57,004 nucleotides of DNA from Candidatus Poribacteria bacterium (GTDB taxonomy: Bacteria; Poribacteria; WGA-4E; WGA-3G): the NCBI GenBank assembly GCA_028821605.1, contig JAPPFM010000040.1:90904-147907 (forward strand). Direction: 5' to 3'. Shown here piece after piece: positions 1-7,483 of the stretch. The translations under genes were made by a program, and so were the position numbers. The notes under the pieces were generated by a model, which saw only the letters and a list, made by a program, of their open reading frames with translations, did not search any database and had not been told where the DNA came from. Each line of letters opens with the position of its first letter. Position 1 is the stretch's first letter.

Positions 1-157
1 CATAATCGGGTTTGAGTTCTATTGCTTTGGTATAGTCTGAAATAGCGTTGTCATATTGACCATTGTTCAAGTAAGTAAGCCCGCGATGATGATAGGCATC
101 TACATAATCGGGTTTGAGTTCTATTGCTTTGGTATAGTCTGAAATAGCGTTGTCATA
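1..157 (-). repeat. 102-bp coding repeat within TPR array
   Basis: Bases 1-55 and 103-157 are identical, giving a 102-bp period that equals 34 codons. The identity at DNA level, rather than only at protein level, suggests recent duplication of a TPR unit. The array continues past the window edge, so copy number cannot be read. Confidence 0.9.
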
Positions 158-967
158 CTCGTCTATATTAAAGTGAACCAACCCGCGATTATAATAGATA
201 ACGGCATCATTTGATTTCAATGCTAATGCTTCATTATAATGCATAATAGCTTTGTCAAAGGCGTTTTGTTTTTCTTCAGATGTACTCGCTTCAATTCCTC
301 TATGTTGCCAAGTTAGACCCCTATGATACTCAGTATAGGCACTATGATGAATGTTGTGAGTCATGACAAATCCATAGAGATCGTTATAAATGGTTTTAGT
401 AGATATACCATGTGCTTTCTGTAGGTGATCTAGTATAGATTGTTTGAGGTTATGTGGGATAGTGATTACATCAGATGCGTTCGGTTGAATAAAGCCCTTG
501 GGAGGTCTAATAAATACAATCTTTTGGATACTGACATGACCGTGTGGTTTCGACAAAGGATTGTAGATTATATCTTTTATTTCTTCGATTTTTTGTAGGA
601 TAACTCTACCATCTTTATCAGACGAATCAACACAGGCAAAGAAAAGGGCGATGAGATAGTCAGTTGTAAACTCAATGAGGTTAGTTTTCCCACCATAACG
701 TTGGATATCCATAAGGATGTTGAGATCGCTTGTTTCATCTGTGTAATCCTTCGCCTCGGTTAAAATTTCCATTTGAAGGGTTTCTATATCAAAAGAATCC
801 GTTTCAATATCTTGGTATTCGCGGTAGAGGCTTGAGCAGATTTTTGGATAGTGAGTGGGCTCTCCTCGATATATGTAGGTACTGTCTGCCAATTTTTCCG
901 TAATTTTACGAATAATTTCCAAAACGCTGCTTAAAAGACTATCTGGAGAACTGGATTGATTTAACAT
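1..967 (-). CDS. FRG-domain protein with C-terminal TPR repeats (partial, runs off the left edge)
   Basis: The reading frame is open from an ATG at 967 down to base 1 (322 codons, no stop), so the C-terminus is missing. Residues about 30-150 carry the FRG-domain signature: YIYRGE near residue 31, then MDIQRYGGKTNLIEFT and ALFFAC, matching the usual (F/Y)RG...QHxGxxTRLLDxT...ALxFA pattern. From about residue 215 onward there are TPR units of the type AISDYTKAIELKPDY repeated every 34 residues. AAGGA lies about 10 bases before the ATG. FRG domains are of unknown chemistry but are often found near defence genes; TPRs bind protein partners. The next genes on the same strand are a restriction endonuclease and toxin-antitoxin remnants, so a defence role is plausible but inferred. 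No signal peptide is visible. Confidence 0.8.
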   Translation of the reverse strand, partial: MLNQSSSPDSLLSSVLEIIRKITEKLADSTYIYRGEPTHYPKICSSLYREYQDIETDSFDIETLQMEILTEAKDYTDETSDLNILMDIQRYGGKTNLIEFTTDYLIALFFACVDSSDKDGRVILQKIEEIKDIIYNPLSKPHGHVSIQKIVFIRPPKGFIQPNASDVITIPHNLKQSILDHLQKAHGISTKTIYNDLYGFVMTHNIHHSAYTEYHRGLTWQHRGIEASTSEEKQNAFDKAIMHYNEALALKSNDAVIYYNRGLVHFNIDEYDNAISDYTKAIELKPDYVDAYHHRGLTYLNNGQYDNAISDYTKAIELKPDY

Positions 968-1041
968 AGGATCAACTTCCTTTATAAGGATGGCTTTTGT
1001 AATGCAATAATAACACATCCACGGAGATGCATCGGCGAATT

Positions 1042-1146
1042 TTATGGTAAAACCTAAAAACAAATAGACACTCTCCACTCACTGGTAGGCGAGGTTTCTA
1101 ACCTCACCGGTGCGGAGTGTCCAATTAATTCTAAACTTTACTATAA
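1042..1146. repeat. MITE-like element, copy 1 (TATAGTAAA termini)
   Basis: Terminal inverted repeats TTATGGTAAA (1042-1051) and TTTACTATAA (1137-1146) match at 9 of 10 positions. The centre is itself palindromic (GGTAGGCGAGGTT...AACCTCaCCGGT), flanked by ACACTC/GAGTGT. Two further elements with the same ends and about the same length lie at 28207 and 54407. It fills most of the gap between the FRG gene and the HNH gene; I see nothing else in 968-1251. Confidence 0.7.
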
Positions 1147-1251
1147 TCAGCGAACTTATTGACAAAGGGACACACATGGTTGCTAATAGTGTTTGCAAAA
1201 ATCAACGATGTATCCTATTGCGGTAATTTGCCGTTTTGTATTGGTTGGTTA

Positions 1252-2151
1252 TCAAGTTTTTACTTGATAAGGTTCTTTAAATACTTCTTTTAAATGCCAC
1301 CTCGTGAAATTTTCGTTAGGGTAGTAGATTTGCTCTTGTGGTGGAAAGTCAATCTCTCGACCGTCAAATTGCTTCAGCCATTCTTCAAAACCTACTGATG
1401 TTTTATCAACATATTCCGATACGCGAACTTCCAATTGGTCAGACAACGTAAAAGCACCTCGATCAAAAAGTTTATGGTGTAGTGAACATAAAGCAATTCC
1501 ATTTCCTTCTTTGTCGGGGCCTTTTGCCATTCTCCACTTGATATGGGCGGCTTCCAACGCGATAGGACGGTTGCGTAATGTCACGTTAAAGCCGCAGATC
1601 GCGCACCTGTGCCTATATGCTTCCAAGATTTTCCGCCGAAAGTTGGGGTCACGTGGTTGATTAGGTAGCCCAAAGGACAATTCAATCCCGACAGCTTGTA
1701 AAATGTCTTCATGGTATGAGATTGGAAAATGGGAAGTTAACAGACGACCGATTACTTCAAAAGTTAAACCGAAATCATTTTGAAGTTGATCGGCGATTTC
1801 TTCTGGAAAACCACCAGAAGTTTCATATTCCCTCAGATCCGTTATAGAGGCATTACCTTTGTGAACATAAATTTTGTCGGCATTAGTAACCTCCCAAACT
1901 TCGTCATTTTGCAAGCGCCAAAACGGGTCTGCTGGATTATATTGCTCACGCCACGGTCCAAATTCTCGTAGTAAGTCTGGAAGATGTGTTTCTATATCTA
2001 CGTATGATGTGAATCTACCTGTACAATCTTCACCGCCCAACAATTTTCCCATCGCGTACAATACAAGAAGTGGCTTGTGTACTGCCCTTTCTTCGCCTCG
2101 TTTCCATGGATTCAATTTCTGGAATTTTCGGATAATTGTTTCTCTATCCAT
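1252..2151 (-). CDS. HNH endonuclease with probable sulfur-binding domain (phosphorothioate-dependent, type IV restriction)
   Basis: About 299 residues. The N-terminal half has the pattern HKPLLVLYAMGKL ... ITY-like strand ... LLREFGPW ... PFWRLQNDEVWEV, which I recognise from the sulfur-binding domain of ScoMcrA/SprMcrA-type enzymes that bind phosphorothioate DNA. The C-terminal half is an HNH nuclease: RCAICGFN, AAHIKWR, then GNGIALCSLHHKLFDRGAF. Start chosen at 2151 (MDRETIIRKF) because GGAG sits 7 bases upstream; an in-frame ATG at 2172 lacks such a site. A broken DndC-like fragment lies immediately upstream on the same strand. Family identity is from memory of the motifs; an ordinary HNH restriction enzyme of unknown specificity is the alternative. 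Confidence 0.8.
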   Translation of the reverse strand: MDRETIIRKFQKLNPWKRGEERAVHKPLLVLYAMGKLLGGEDCTGRFTSYVDIETHLPDLLREFGPWREQYNPADPFWRLQNDEVWEVTNADKIYVHKGNASITDLREYETSGGFPEEIADQLQNDFGLTFEVIGRLLTSHFPISYHEDILQAVGIELSFGLPNQPRDPNFRRKILEAYRHRCAICGFNVTLRNRPIALEAAHIKWRMAKGPDKEGNGIALCSLHHKLFDRGAFTLSDQLEVRVSEYVDKTSVGFEEWLKQFDGREIDFPPQEQIYYPNENFTRWHLKEVFKEPYQVKT

Positions 2152-2168
2152 TGGTAATCTCCACAGTA

Positions 2169-2358
2169 TCATTTATGGCAAATCAAACACGGTTCTTCGT
2201 CATCTTCATCGTCATGGACATCGGTGAGGACATCTATCAGATTCGGTATCAGAAAAGAAGTATTCCATCTCTGGCACTCTATCGCGCATGTAAACAGCGA
2301 GTACAGAACTGTCTTTTCCGTCAGATAGACCGAGAAGATGTCGTATCTTTTGTCCCAC
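2169..2358 (-). pseudogene. Remnant of a DndC-like / PAPS-reductase-family (PP-loop) gene
   Basis: Read from a GTG at 2358, preceded by AGGAGG at 2363-2368, the frame gives KIRHLLGLSDGKDSSVLAVY followed by MRDRVPEMEYFFSDTE, a clear PP-loop start of the PAPS-reductase/DndC group, then stops at 2212. The loop normally reads SGGKDS; here the second glycine is Asp. A different frame continues to a stop at 2169 with an acidic tail ending EEPCLICHK, which may be the original C-terminus. Only about 60 codons remain of a gene normally several hundred codons long, so a large internal deletion plus frameshift is likely. It sits directly upstream of the HNH gene on the same strand. Confidence 0.6.
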
Positions 2359-2378
2359 ATTTCCTCCTGGGATCGTTT

Positions 2379-2420
2379 CTATCCGCCAATATACTTATTT
2401 GTATCCAGTACGATACACAT
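2379..2420 (-). pseudogene. N-terminal stub of a PIN-domain toxin
   Basis: The ATG at 2418-2420 overlaps the antitoxin stop codon (TAATG), the usual translational coupling in toxin-antitoxin pairs. It encodes MCIVLDTNKYIGG and then a stop; MxIVLDTN is the first strand and first catalytic Asp of PIN nucleases. Downstream sequence is the DndC-like remnant, so the toxin body has been deleted. The short length makes this tentative. Confidence 0.5.
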
Positions 2421-2719
2421 TAGGGAGATAATTTATTCCTTTTACCTGCTCTCTCTGCGCCTCCTTCAGTGATTGCCTGTTCAATATCTGCCTGTGCTTC
2501 TTCTTCACTCACTGCTGGCACTTTTTTCCATATCCTATCCAACACTGAAAAGGATTTCTCTCGCTGTTTAAGCATTTCCTCGTAGACTTCAATCGGAACA
2601 ATGGCGGCGAATGGTTTGTTGGCACGTTTGACTATCAGTCGGTCTCCATTGCGGTGGATCCCGTCAAGTAATTCACCGAGTTTCCGATGTAATTCCGTTG
2701 CAGAAACTTCTTTCCTCAT
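2420..2719 (-). CDS. Type II toxin-antitoxin system antitoxin, Phd/YefM family
   Basis: 99 residues. The N-terminus (KEVSATELHRKLGELLDGI, then DRLIVKRANKPFAAIVPIEVYEEM) is the Phd/YefM DNA-binding and dimerisation fold. The C-terminal 45 residues are charged and would wrap the toxin. CAGGAG lies 7 bases before the ATG. The cognate toxin is reduced to a 13-codon PIN stub at 2379-2420, so this is an orphan antitoxin. Such antitoxins normally repress their own promoter. Confidence 0.85.
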   Translation of the reverse strand: MRKEVSATELHRKLGELLDGIHRNGDRLIVKRANKPFAAIVPIEVYEEMLKQREKSFSVLDRIWKKVPAVSEEEAQADIEQAITEGGAERAGKRNKLSP

Positions 2720-2938
2720 CGTTTACTCCTGTTATTTATTTTTATGTGTAAGGGACAGGACATATATTCCAAAGTATATCATAAGTTTAGCGAAAAATCA
2801 AAGATATTTCGTTAGGTGTTCAGAGGTATTCAGCAGTCAATGCGTATCGCGCCTACAGAAGAAATTGAAACGGAGGTTAGTGATGTGCTATACTAACACT
2901 GTTATTGTAACGCTGTATCGGAGGACGAACGCGCCTAC

Positions 2939-3661
2939 ATGCACATCGAAACACTTGATTACCCGCTAATCCACATCCCCGCTGGTGAGTTCACGATGGG
3001 AACGATTCCCACCGGAATGCGGAAGACCGATCCAGAAGAACCGCAACGGAGCGTCCAACTCGATGCTTACGCCATCGGTGCGTATCAGATCACGAATGCA
3101 CAGTACGCGCAATTTGTAGAGGCGACGGGACATCCGCATCCACTGTTCTGGACGGAAGAACATCTCAACGCATCCGATTGCCCGGTCGTCGGTGTGAGTT
3201 GGCAGGATGCGACGCATTTTTTGGCGTGGCTCGGTTCACTTGAAAACGCCGAATATCGCTTGCCGACGGAGGCGGAGTGGGAGAAAGCAGCACGCGGCAC
3301 CGATGCCCGCGAGTATCCCTGGGGAGATATATGGGATGCAAGTAGGGCAAACACATCGGAATCGGGAAACAAGCAGCTGATACCTGTTGGGAGTTATCCG
3401 TCAGGTGTGAGTCCTTACGGGTGCTACGATATGGCGGGCAACGCCTACGATTGGTGTTCCGACTGGTTCCACATGGAGACATATAAATACTCGCCTACCG
3501 AGAATCCGATCGGTGCAAGTGAAGGTCGGCGGAAAGTGATTCGTGGCGGTTCATGGATCGCACGAGGTGAGTTCGCCGCACGCTGCGCCAACCGTGCAGC
3601 GTATGAACCGATACAGGCGATTCACAGCGTCGGCTTTCGGATCGCCATGGATGTAGAATAG
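2939..3661 (+). CDS. FGE-sulfatase (SUMF1/EgtB/PvdO) fold protein
   Basis: 240 residues spanning one complete FGE-sulfatase domain: IPAGEFTMGT, ITNAQYAQFVEATGH, CPVVGVSWQDATHFLAWL, RLPTEAEWEKAARG, YPWGD, CYDMAGNAYDWCSDW, VIRGGSWIARGEF, VGFRIA. True formylglycine-generating enzymes carry a Cys pair just after RGGS; here those positions are Ala and Ala, and the only nearby Cys (AARCANR) is out of register. It is therefore unlikely to modify sulfatases; related domains serve as substrate-binding or oxygenase modules. There is no signal peptide. GGAGG lies about 14 bases upstream, longer than ideal. A secreted relative is at 25419. Confidence 0.85.
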   Translation: MHIETLDYPLIHIPAGEFTMGTIPTGMRKTDPEEPQRSVQLDAYAIGAYQITNAQYAQFVEATGHPHPLFWTEEHLNASDCPVVGVSWQDATHFLAWLGSLENAEYRLPTEAEWEKAARGTDAREYPWGDIWDASRANTSESGNKQLIPVGSYPSGVSPYGCYDMAGNAYDWCSDWFHMETYKYSPTENPIGASEGRRKVIRGGSWIARGEFAARCANRAAYEPIQAIHSVGFRIAMDVE

Positions 3662-3990
3662 TTGTCAGTTATCAATTACCAGTTGCCAGTTACCAGTTAT
3701 CAGTTGTCAGAAAGATGAATTGGTGCAAACCTCTAAGATGAGTTCATTTTTTACCAGATGTGTAAAAGACACAGACATTCTAATCCTGAAAATCTTTGAA
3801 TCCTGTAAATCCCGCTTCAGATGAAGATGCCAAAAGCAAGAATGACCAAAATCCGCGCAATCCGCGTAATCCGCGACAATCCGCGATTCAGACGAATTAA
3901 CCATCAACAATCAGCCAGCGTCAATAATCCTGAAAATCTAAAAATCCTGTAAATCCCGCTTCAGACAAGCAACAATTCAGACAAATAAAT
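3662..3990. repeat. Non-coding gap with dispersed repeat motifs
   Basis: 3661-3716 is a run of the GTTATCAGTTACCAGTTA-type motif found in many gaps of this window. 3850-3900 contains five near-tandem AATCCGCG units ending in GATTCAGACGAATTAA, also seen around 5228 and 6560. AATCCTGTAAATCCCGCTTCAGA occurs twice in diverged form (near 3798 and 3941). No gene is evident. Confidence 0.6.
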
Positions 3991-5076
3991 ATGCACAAAA
4001 AACCCTTACCCGAACACTACCAAGATTTCCGAGATGCACTCCTAGCGTGGTTCAAGAAATACCAGCGCGACATGCCGTGGCGGAGCACAGACGATCCCTA
4101 CCGGATTTGGGTCTCCGAGGTGATGCTCCAACAGACGCAAGTCAAGAAGGTTGTCGGATACTATGGAACATTCATCGAACGTTTTCCAGATGTGCAGCGT
4201 TTGGCAGTCGCGCCGCTACAAGACGTACTGAAGGTATGGGAAGGCTTGGGGTATTATGCGAGGGCACGGAATCTCCATAAGGCAGCGCAGGTTATTGTCA
4301 ACGAACTGGATGGGAAGGTCCCACAGGACTATGCAACCTTTCGGAAGTTGCCCGGTGTCGGCGATTATAGTGCAGCAGCGGTGCAAAGCATCGCTTTTGA
4401 CGCGCCATACGCGGCGGTAGACGGGAACATCAAACGCGTGCTGGCGCGCCTGTTTCTGATGGATGCCCCGATCAACGACGCGAAGTCAGCGAAGTTGTTT
4501 CAGGCGAAAGCGGATGCACTTTTGGATCGGAACGTACCGGGACTTTTCAATCAGGCGGTGATGGAGTTGGGGGCAACGATGTGTCGTCCACAATCGCCAG
4601 TCTGTCTTGTCTGTCCCGTGAATTCCTTTTGTGAGGCGTTCCACACAGGGTACCAAGCCGAATTTCCGAAGCGACGGGAGACGAAACCGGTTCCTGAACA
4701 TCACATCGCAGTTGGGGTTATCTATAAGGCAGGTGAGGTTTTAATCACGCAACGGCAGCTGGACGGTCTGCTCGGTGGACTTTGGGAGTTTCCGGGTGGA
4801 CAGCTCGCCGATGGTGAAACCGCCGAAACCGCTTGCATTCGTCACATCGCCGATGTCGTCAACCTCTCTGTCACCAACGTGCGGTATCTCACCCGTGTCA
4901 GGCACGCCTACACCCATTTCAAGGTCGTCGTAGATGTCTTTGAATGCGACTACCAAGCAGGCGAGGTCGTTCTGAATGGACCGCGGGACGCGAAGTGGAT
5001 TAAGGTTGCAGCACTACAGGATTATCCGCTCCCACGTGTGACGCATAAGTTTTTAGGTGAGTTGATTAGGGGATAA
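3991..5076 (+). CDS. mutY: Adenine DNA glycosylase MutY
   Basis: 361 residues, normal length. It removes adenine mispaired with 8-oxoguanine or guanine in base-excision repair. The catalytic Glu is in VSEVMLQQTQV (E43); the helix-hairpin-helix reads LPGVGDYSAAAV and the catalytic Asp is in VDGNIKRV. The iron-sulfur cluster motif C-x6-C-x2-C-x5-C is intact (MCRPQSPVCLVCPVNSFC). The C-terminal 125 residues form the NUDIX-like 8-oxoG-reading domain (LLGGLWEFPGGQLADGET). The upstream region is repeat sequence with no strong ribosome-binding site. It is followed at once by a perfect 27-bp palindrome. Confidence 0.97.
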   Translation: MHKKPLPEHYQDFRDALLAWFKKYQRDMPWRSTDDPYRIWVSEVMLQQTQVKKVVGYYGTFIERFPDVQRLAVAPLQDVLKVWEGLGYYARARNLHKAAQVIVNELDGKVPQDYATFRKLPGVGDYSAAAVQSIAFDAPYAAVDGNIKRVLARLFLMDAPINDAKSAKLFQAKADALLDRNVPGLFNQAVMELGATMCRPQSPVCLVCPVNSFCEAFHTGYQAEFPKRRETKPVPEHHIAVGVIYKAGEVLITQRQLDGLLGGLWEFPGGQLADGETAETACIRHIADVVNLSVTNVRYLTRVRHAYTHFKVVVDVFECDYQAGEVVLNGPRDAKWIKVAALQDYPLPRVTHKFLGELIRG

Positions 5077-5079
5077 CTG

Positions 5080-5106
5080 GTAGGGGTTGGGTTACCCAAC
5101 CCCTAC
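5080..5106. repeat. 27-bp perfect palindrome (GTAGG...CCTAC family)
   Basis: Two 13-base arms (GTAGGGGTTGGGT and its exact complement) around one base, four bases after the mutY stop. Copies of the same 27-bp design occur at 16532 and inside a gene at 21747. It could act as a terminator-like hairpin, but no T-run follows. Confidence 0.75.
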
Positions 5107-5169
5107 GGTTCCCTCCACGTGTGCAAATAATTACAGGCTCTACTATAGTGGCGGAACCGGCGCGGTTAT

Positions 5170-5303
5170 ATGAAGTTTGAAAAAATAACTCGGTAATTCT
5201 GCGAAAGACATTTTTCAACCAAGAAATCTATAATCCGCGAAATCCGTGTAATCCGTGTAATCCGTGATTCAGACAATTAACACATACATTACCCAATTAA
5301 ACT
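5170..5303. repeat. Dispersed repeat, copy A (left of aldo/keto reductase)
   Basis: Begins ATGAAGTTTGAAAAAATA, continues through GGTAATTCT, a CAACCAAGAA box and a run of AATCCGTG units, and ends GATTCAGACAATTAACACAT and ACCCAATTAAA. A diverged copy in the same orientation is at 6409-6609, and a short inverted piece (AACTTCATCAA) is near 28380-28415. The rest of 5107-5370 shows no gene. Confidence 0.6.
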
Positions 5304-5370
5304 CCAAATCCTTACTAAACCTTGTCTCCCTTGGTTGGTAAACTGACAGCTGACTGCCGACAGCCGATTG

Positions 5371-6321
5371 CTAATTTCCCCCAAACCGCGCCTCGTATTT
5401 CTCCCATACCTCATCAGGTAAAGGTGTACTGGCGGCACGGACATTTGCCTCAAGCTGCTCAACGTTGAGACTCCCGATGTTGTTGCCTTGAATCCGCTCC
5501 TCTTTCAGACAGAACTGGAGTGCAAGTTGAAGCAAACTTATGCCTTCTTCAACGCACCATTCCCAAATTGGATATGCTGCTGCAACATCACCTTCTTTTT
5601 TCCAGCGTCCACGTTCAATTTCTGCATCGATATCGACACCTGTGAGGATACCGCGTAGGATCGACCAACCGTTCATAACCCCGATGTCCGCTTCAGCAGC
5701 GGCAGGGAGGACCTCATCAGCGGCGGTCTGGCGGATGAGGTTGTAATCGTTGAAGCACAGGATGAGGTCTATATCACCTGTTGCCATCGCCTTGAGGTGG
5801 AAATCGTGCTGACGCATGCCATATCCGACGTGATTCACGAGTCCGCGGGCTTTGCACCGGAGCAAACCATCGAGTGTGCCACCTTTTTCAAGCGTCGGAT
5901 CGATCTCACCGGGGTCGTGGATGAGCATGCCATCGAAGTAGTCTACGTTGAGAAGTTGGAGTTGGTCTTCCAGGTCAGCGATTGCACGTTCGGCGGAGTA
6001 ATCCGGTCTACCCTGTCCGTAGCCACCCCACTCTGCCGCGGAGTGGCAACAGAGCCGTCCCGTAATGATGACATCCTCGCGCGGAATCTCCTTCATCGCC
6101 AGACCGAGTTTCCGCATCGAATCCCCATAACAGCGCGCACAATCGAAGTGATTCACACCGATCGATACCGAGTGTTTGATGAGCGCGACAGCCTCTTCAT
6201 CTGAAACGAAGCCAAAGTTATTTCCGAACCCCTGCGTACCGAACGGAACCACAGGAATACTCAATTCCGTCCTTCCCAATCGTCGTCTCGGAATTGTAGG
6301 TAGATCTTGATTAGTTTCCAT
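5371..6321 (-). CDS. Aldo/keto reductase family oxidoreductase
   Basis: 316 residues. The fold starts with the usual RRRLGRTELSIPVVPFGTQGFG. The catalytic Asp and Tyr are in HFDCARCYGDS, and the catalytic His is in DGMLIHDP. The active-site Lys position (normally xxxSTK) reads ITGRL, so the Lys may be replaced by Arg. The NADPH-binding end is recognisable as NNIGSLNVEQLEANV. Substrate is unknown; related genes in similar genomes act on sugars. AGAGGA lies 6 bases before the ATG. The gene is bracketed by two copies of a dispersed repeat. Confidence 0.9.
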   Translation of the reverse strand: METNQDLPTIPRRRLGRTELSIPVVPFGTQGFGNNFGFVSDEEAVALIKHSVSIGVNHFDCARCYGDSMRKLGLAMKEIPREDVIITGRLCCHSAAEWGGYGQGRPDYSAERAIADLEDQLQLLNVDYFDGMLIHDPGEIDPTLEKGGTLDGLLRCKARGLVNHVGYGMRQHDFHLKAMATGDIDLILCFNDYNLIRQTAADEVLPAAAEADIGVMNGWSILRGILTGVDIDAEIERGRWKKEGDVAAAYPIWEWCVEEGISLLQLALQFCLKEERIQGNNIGSLNVEQLEANVRAASTPLPDEVWEKYEARFGGN

Positions 6322-6746
6322 AAAGTTCCTCTCTGTGAGTTATCAGTTTTCAGTACGATTTTTCTGCGAAAAATCTTTCAGTTATCAGTTATCAGAGCGG
6401 TTTTTCTGATGAAGTTTAATAAAATATTTGGGTAATTCTATAAAGGACAGTTTTCAATCAAGAAGACTCCATAATCCTGTCCATCCTATAATCCTGTAAG
6501 TCCTGCTTCAGACGATGAACACCGCGCACGCCAAAATTTCCGCGTCCTCCGCGTCCTCCGTGTTCTCCGTGATTCAGACGATTAACACATACATTACCCG
6601 ATTAAATTCTTAATCTTCATGCGAAAAACCTTTCAGTTTGCCTCGCAGTAAGAGAAAGAGAGTTGGGATATTCTCAAAACCTCTTAACTGACAACTGAGT
6701 ACTGACAACTGAAAACTATTCCTCTGATAACTGAAAACTATTTCCT
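6322..6746. repeat. Non-coding gap with dispersed repeats, copy B at 6409-6609
   Basis: 6337-6400 holds GTTATCAGTTTTCAG motifs with an inner hairpin GATTTTTCTGCGAAAAATC. 6409-6609 is the diverged second copy of the repeat at 5170-5303; the two share ATGAAGTTT, GGTAATTCT, TCAAGAA and the end GATTCAGACGATTAACACAT. 6683-6745 again carries AACTGACAACTGAGTACTG motifs. No gene is evident. Confidence 0.6.
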
Positions 6747-7370
6747 CTAATACTGATCCGAGCCTTCAAGTGGAAGTGCAACTGCCCAGACGTTCCGATA
6801 CCTGACATCGTTGCCGTGATCTTGCAGACGGAGTGGACCTGGCTCGGCAGCCTCACCCACGCTCCCGCCTGTTGTGCTGGCGAGCTGCGCGTTATTGATG
6901 ATGACCAAACCGTTCTGAATCACAGTGATGCGGGGTCCTTCAGACATCTCACCTGCGTCGTTGAAACGCGGTGCGCGGAAGGTAATATCGTAAGACTGCC
7001 ATTCAAGGGGTGGTTTACAAGCGTTGACGAGCGGTGCGAACTGGTTGTAAATTGCGCCGCAGTCGCCCATGCCGGGGACATCGATACCGTAGGAATCCAA
7101 AACCTGAACTTCATATCTACCTTGGAGGAATACGCCGCTGTTGCCTTTTGCCTGTCCGGAGGCTTCAGGCATATCGGGACACCTAAATTCGATATGGACG
7201 AAGTGATCCGTAAAGGTTTCTTTGCTTATTATGTCGCCGGTACGTGGGATGACGAGCATCGCGTCGCCTTCGACTTCCCAACCCGGTTCGCTGCCATCGA
7301 GGCTTGTCCAGTTGCTGAGGTCTGTGCCGTCAAAGAGAACAACTGCCGATTCTGGTGGTGTTTGTGTCAT
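6747..7370 (-). CDS. DUF1080 (3-keto-disaccharide hydrolase-type) domain protein
   Basis: 207 residues forming one jelly-roll domain of the PF06439 type: VVLFDGTDLSNWTSLDG, WEVEGDAMLV, GDIISKETFTDHFVHIEFRCP, GNSGVFLQGRYEVQVLDS, WQSYDITFRAPRF, TVIQNGLVI and GPLRLQDHGNDVRYRNVWA. These domains bind or hydrolyse glycosides, with some members acting on 3-keto-sugars. No signal peptide and no tail motif are present, unlike its relatives elsewhere in the window, which suggests a cytoplasmic enzyme. AAAGGA precedes the ATG by 6 bases. The neighbouring aldo/keto reductase on the same strand could be in the same sugar pathway, by inference. Confidence 0.88.
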   Translation of the reverse strand: MTQTPPESAVVLFDGTDLSNWTSLDGSEPGWEVEGDAMLVIPRTGDIISKETFTDHFVHIEFRCPDMPEASGQAKGNSGVFLQGRYEVQVLDSYGIDVPGMGDCGAIYNQFAPLVNACKPPLEWQSYDITFRAPRFNDAGEMSEGPRITVIQNGLVIINNAQLASTTGGSVGEAAEPGPLRLQDHGNDVRYRNVWAVALPLEGSDQY

Positions 7371-7483
7371 GAGTTTTCCTTTCGTATGCTAAGCATGCGC
7401 AAATGGTATAGTGAGAATTACAATCCTGCACTATTTTAGCGAAATCCATTTTTTTGTCAAGCGATCAGATATTTTGGACAGAA

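Noticed and set aside
968-1251. Small RNA or riboswitch in the gap
   Set aside because: The only strong structure is the palindromic element at 1042-1146, which has copies elsewhere unrelated to a specific downstream gene.
2601-2969. 122-codon plus-strand reading frame
   Set aside because: It is antisense to the antitoxin gene, has low-complexity hydrophobic content and no ribosome-binding site.
2939-3661. Genuine formylglycine-generating enzyme
   Set aside because: The two catalytic Cys positions after RGGS are not Cys, and no sulfatase is nearby; kept only as an FGE-fold protein.
3850-3900. CRISPR array
   Set aside because: The repeated unit is only about 8 bases with almost no spacer, and there are no cas genes; it is a short dispersed repeat.
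5080-5106. Rho-independent terminator of mutY
   Set aside because: The hairpin is strong but has no T-run, and identical designs lie inside a gene, so a mobile repeat is the better reading.
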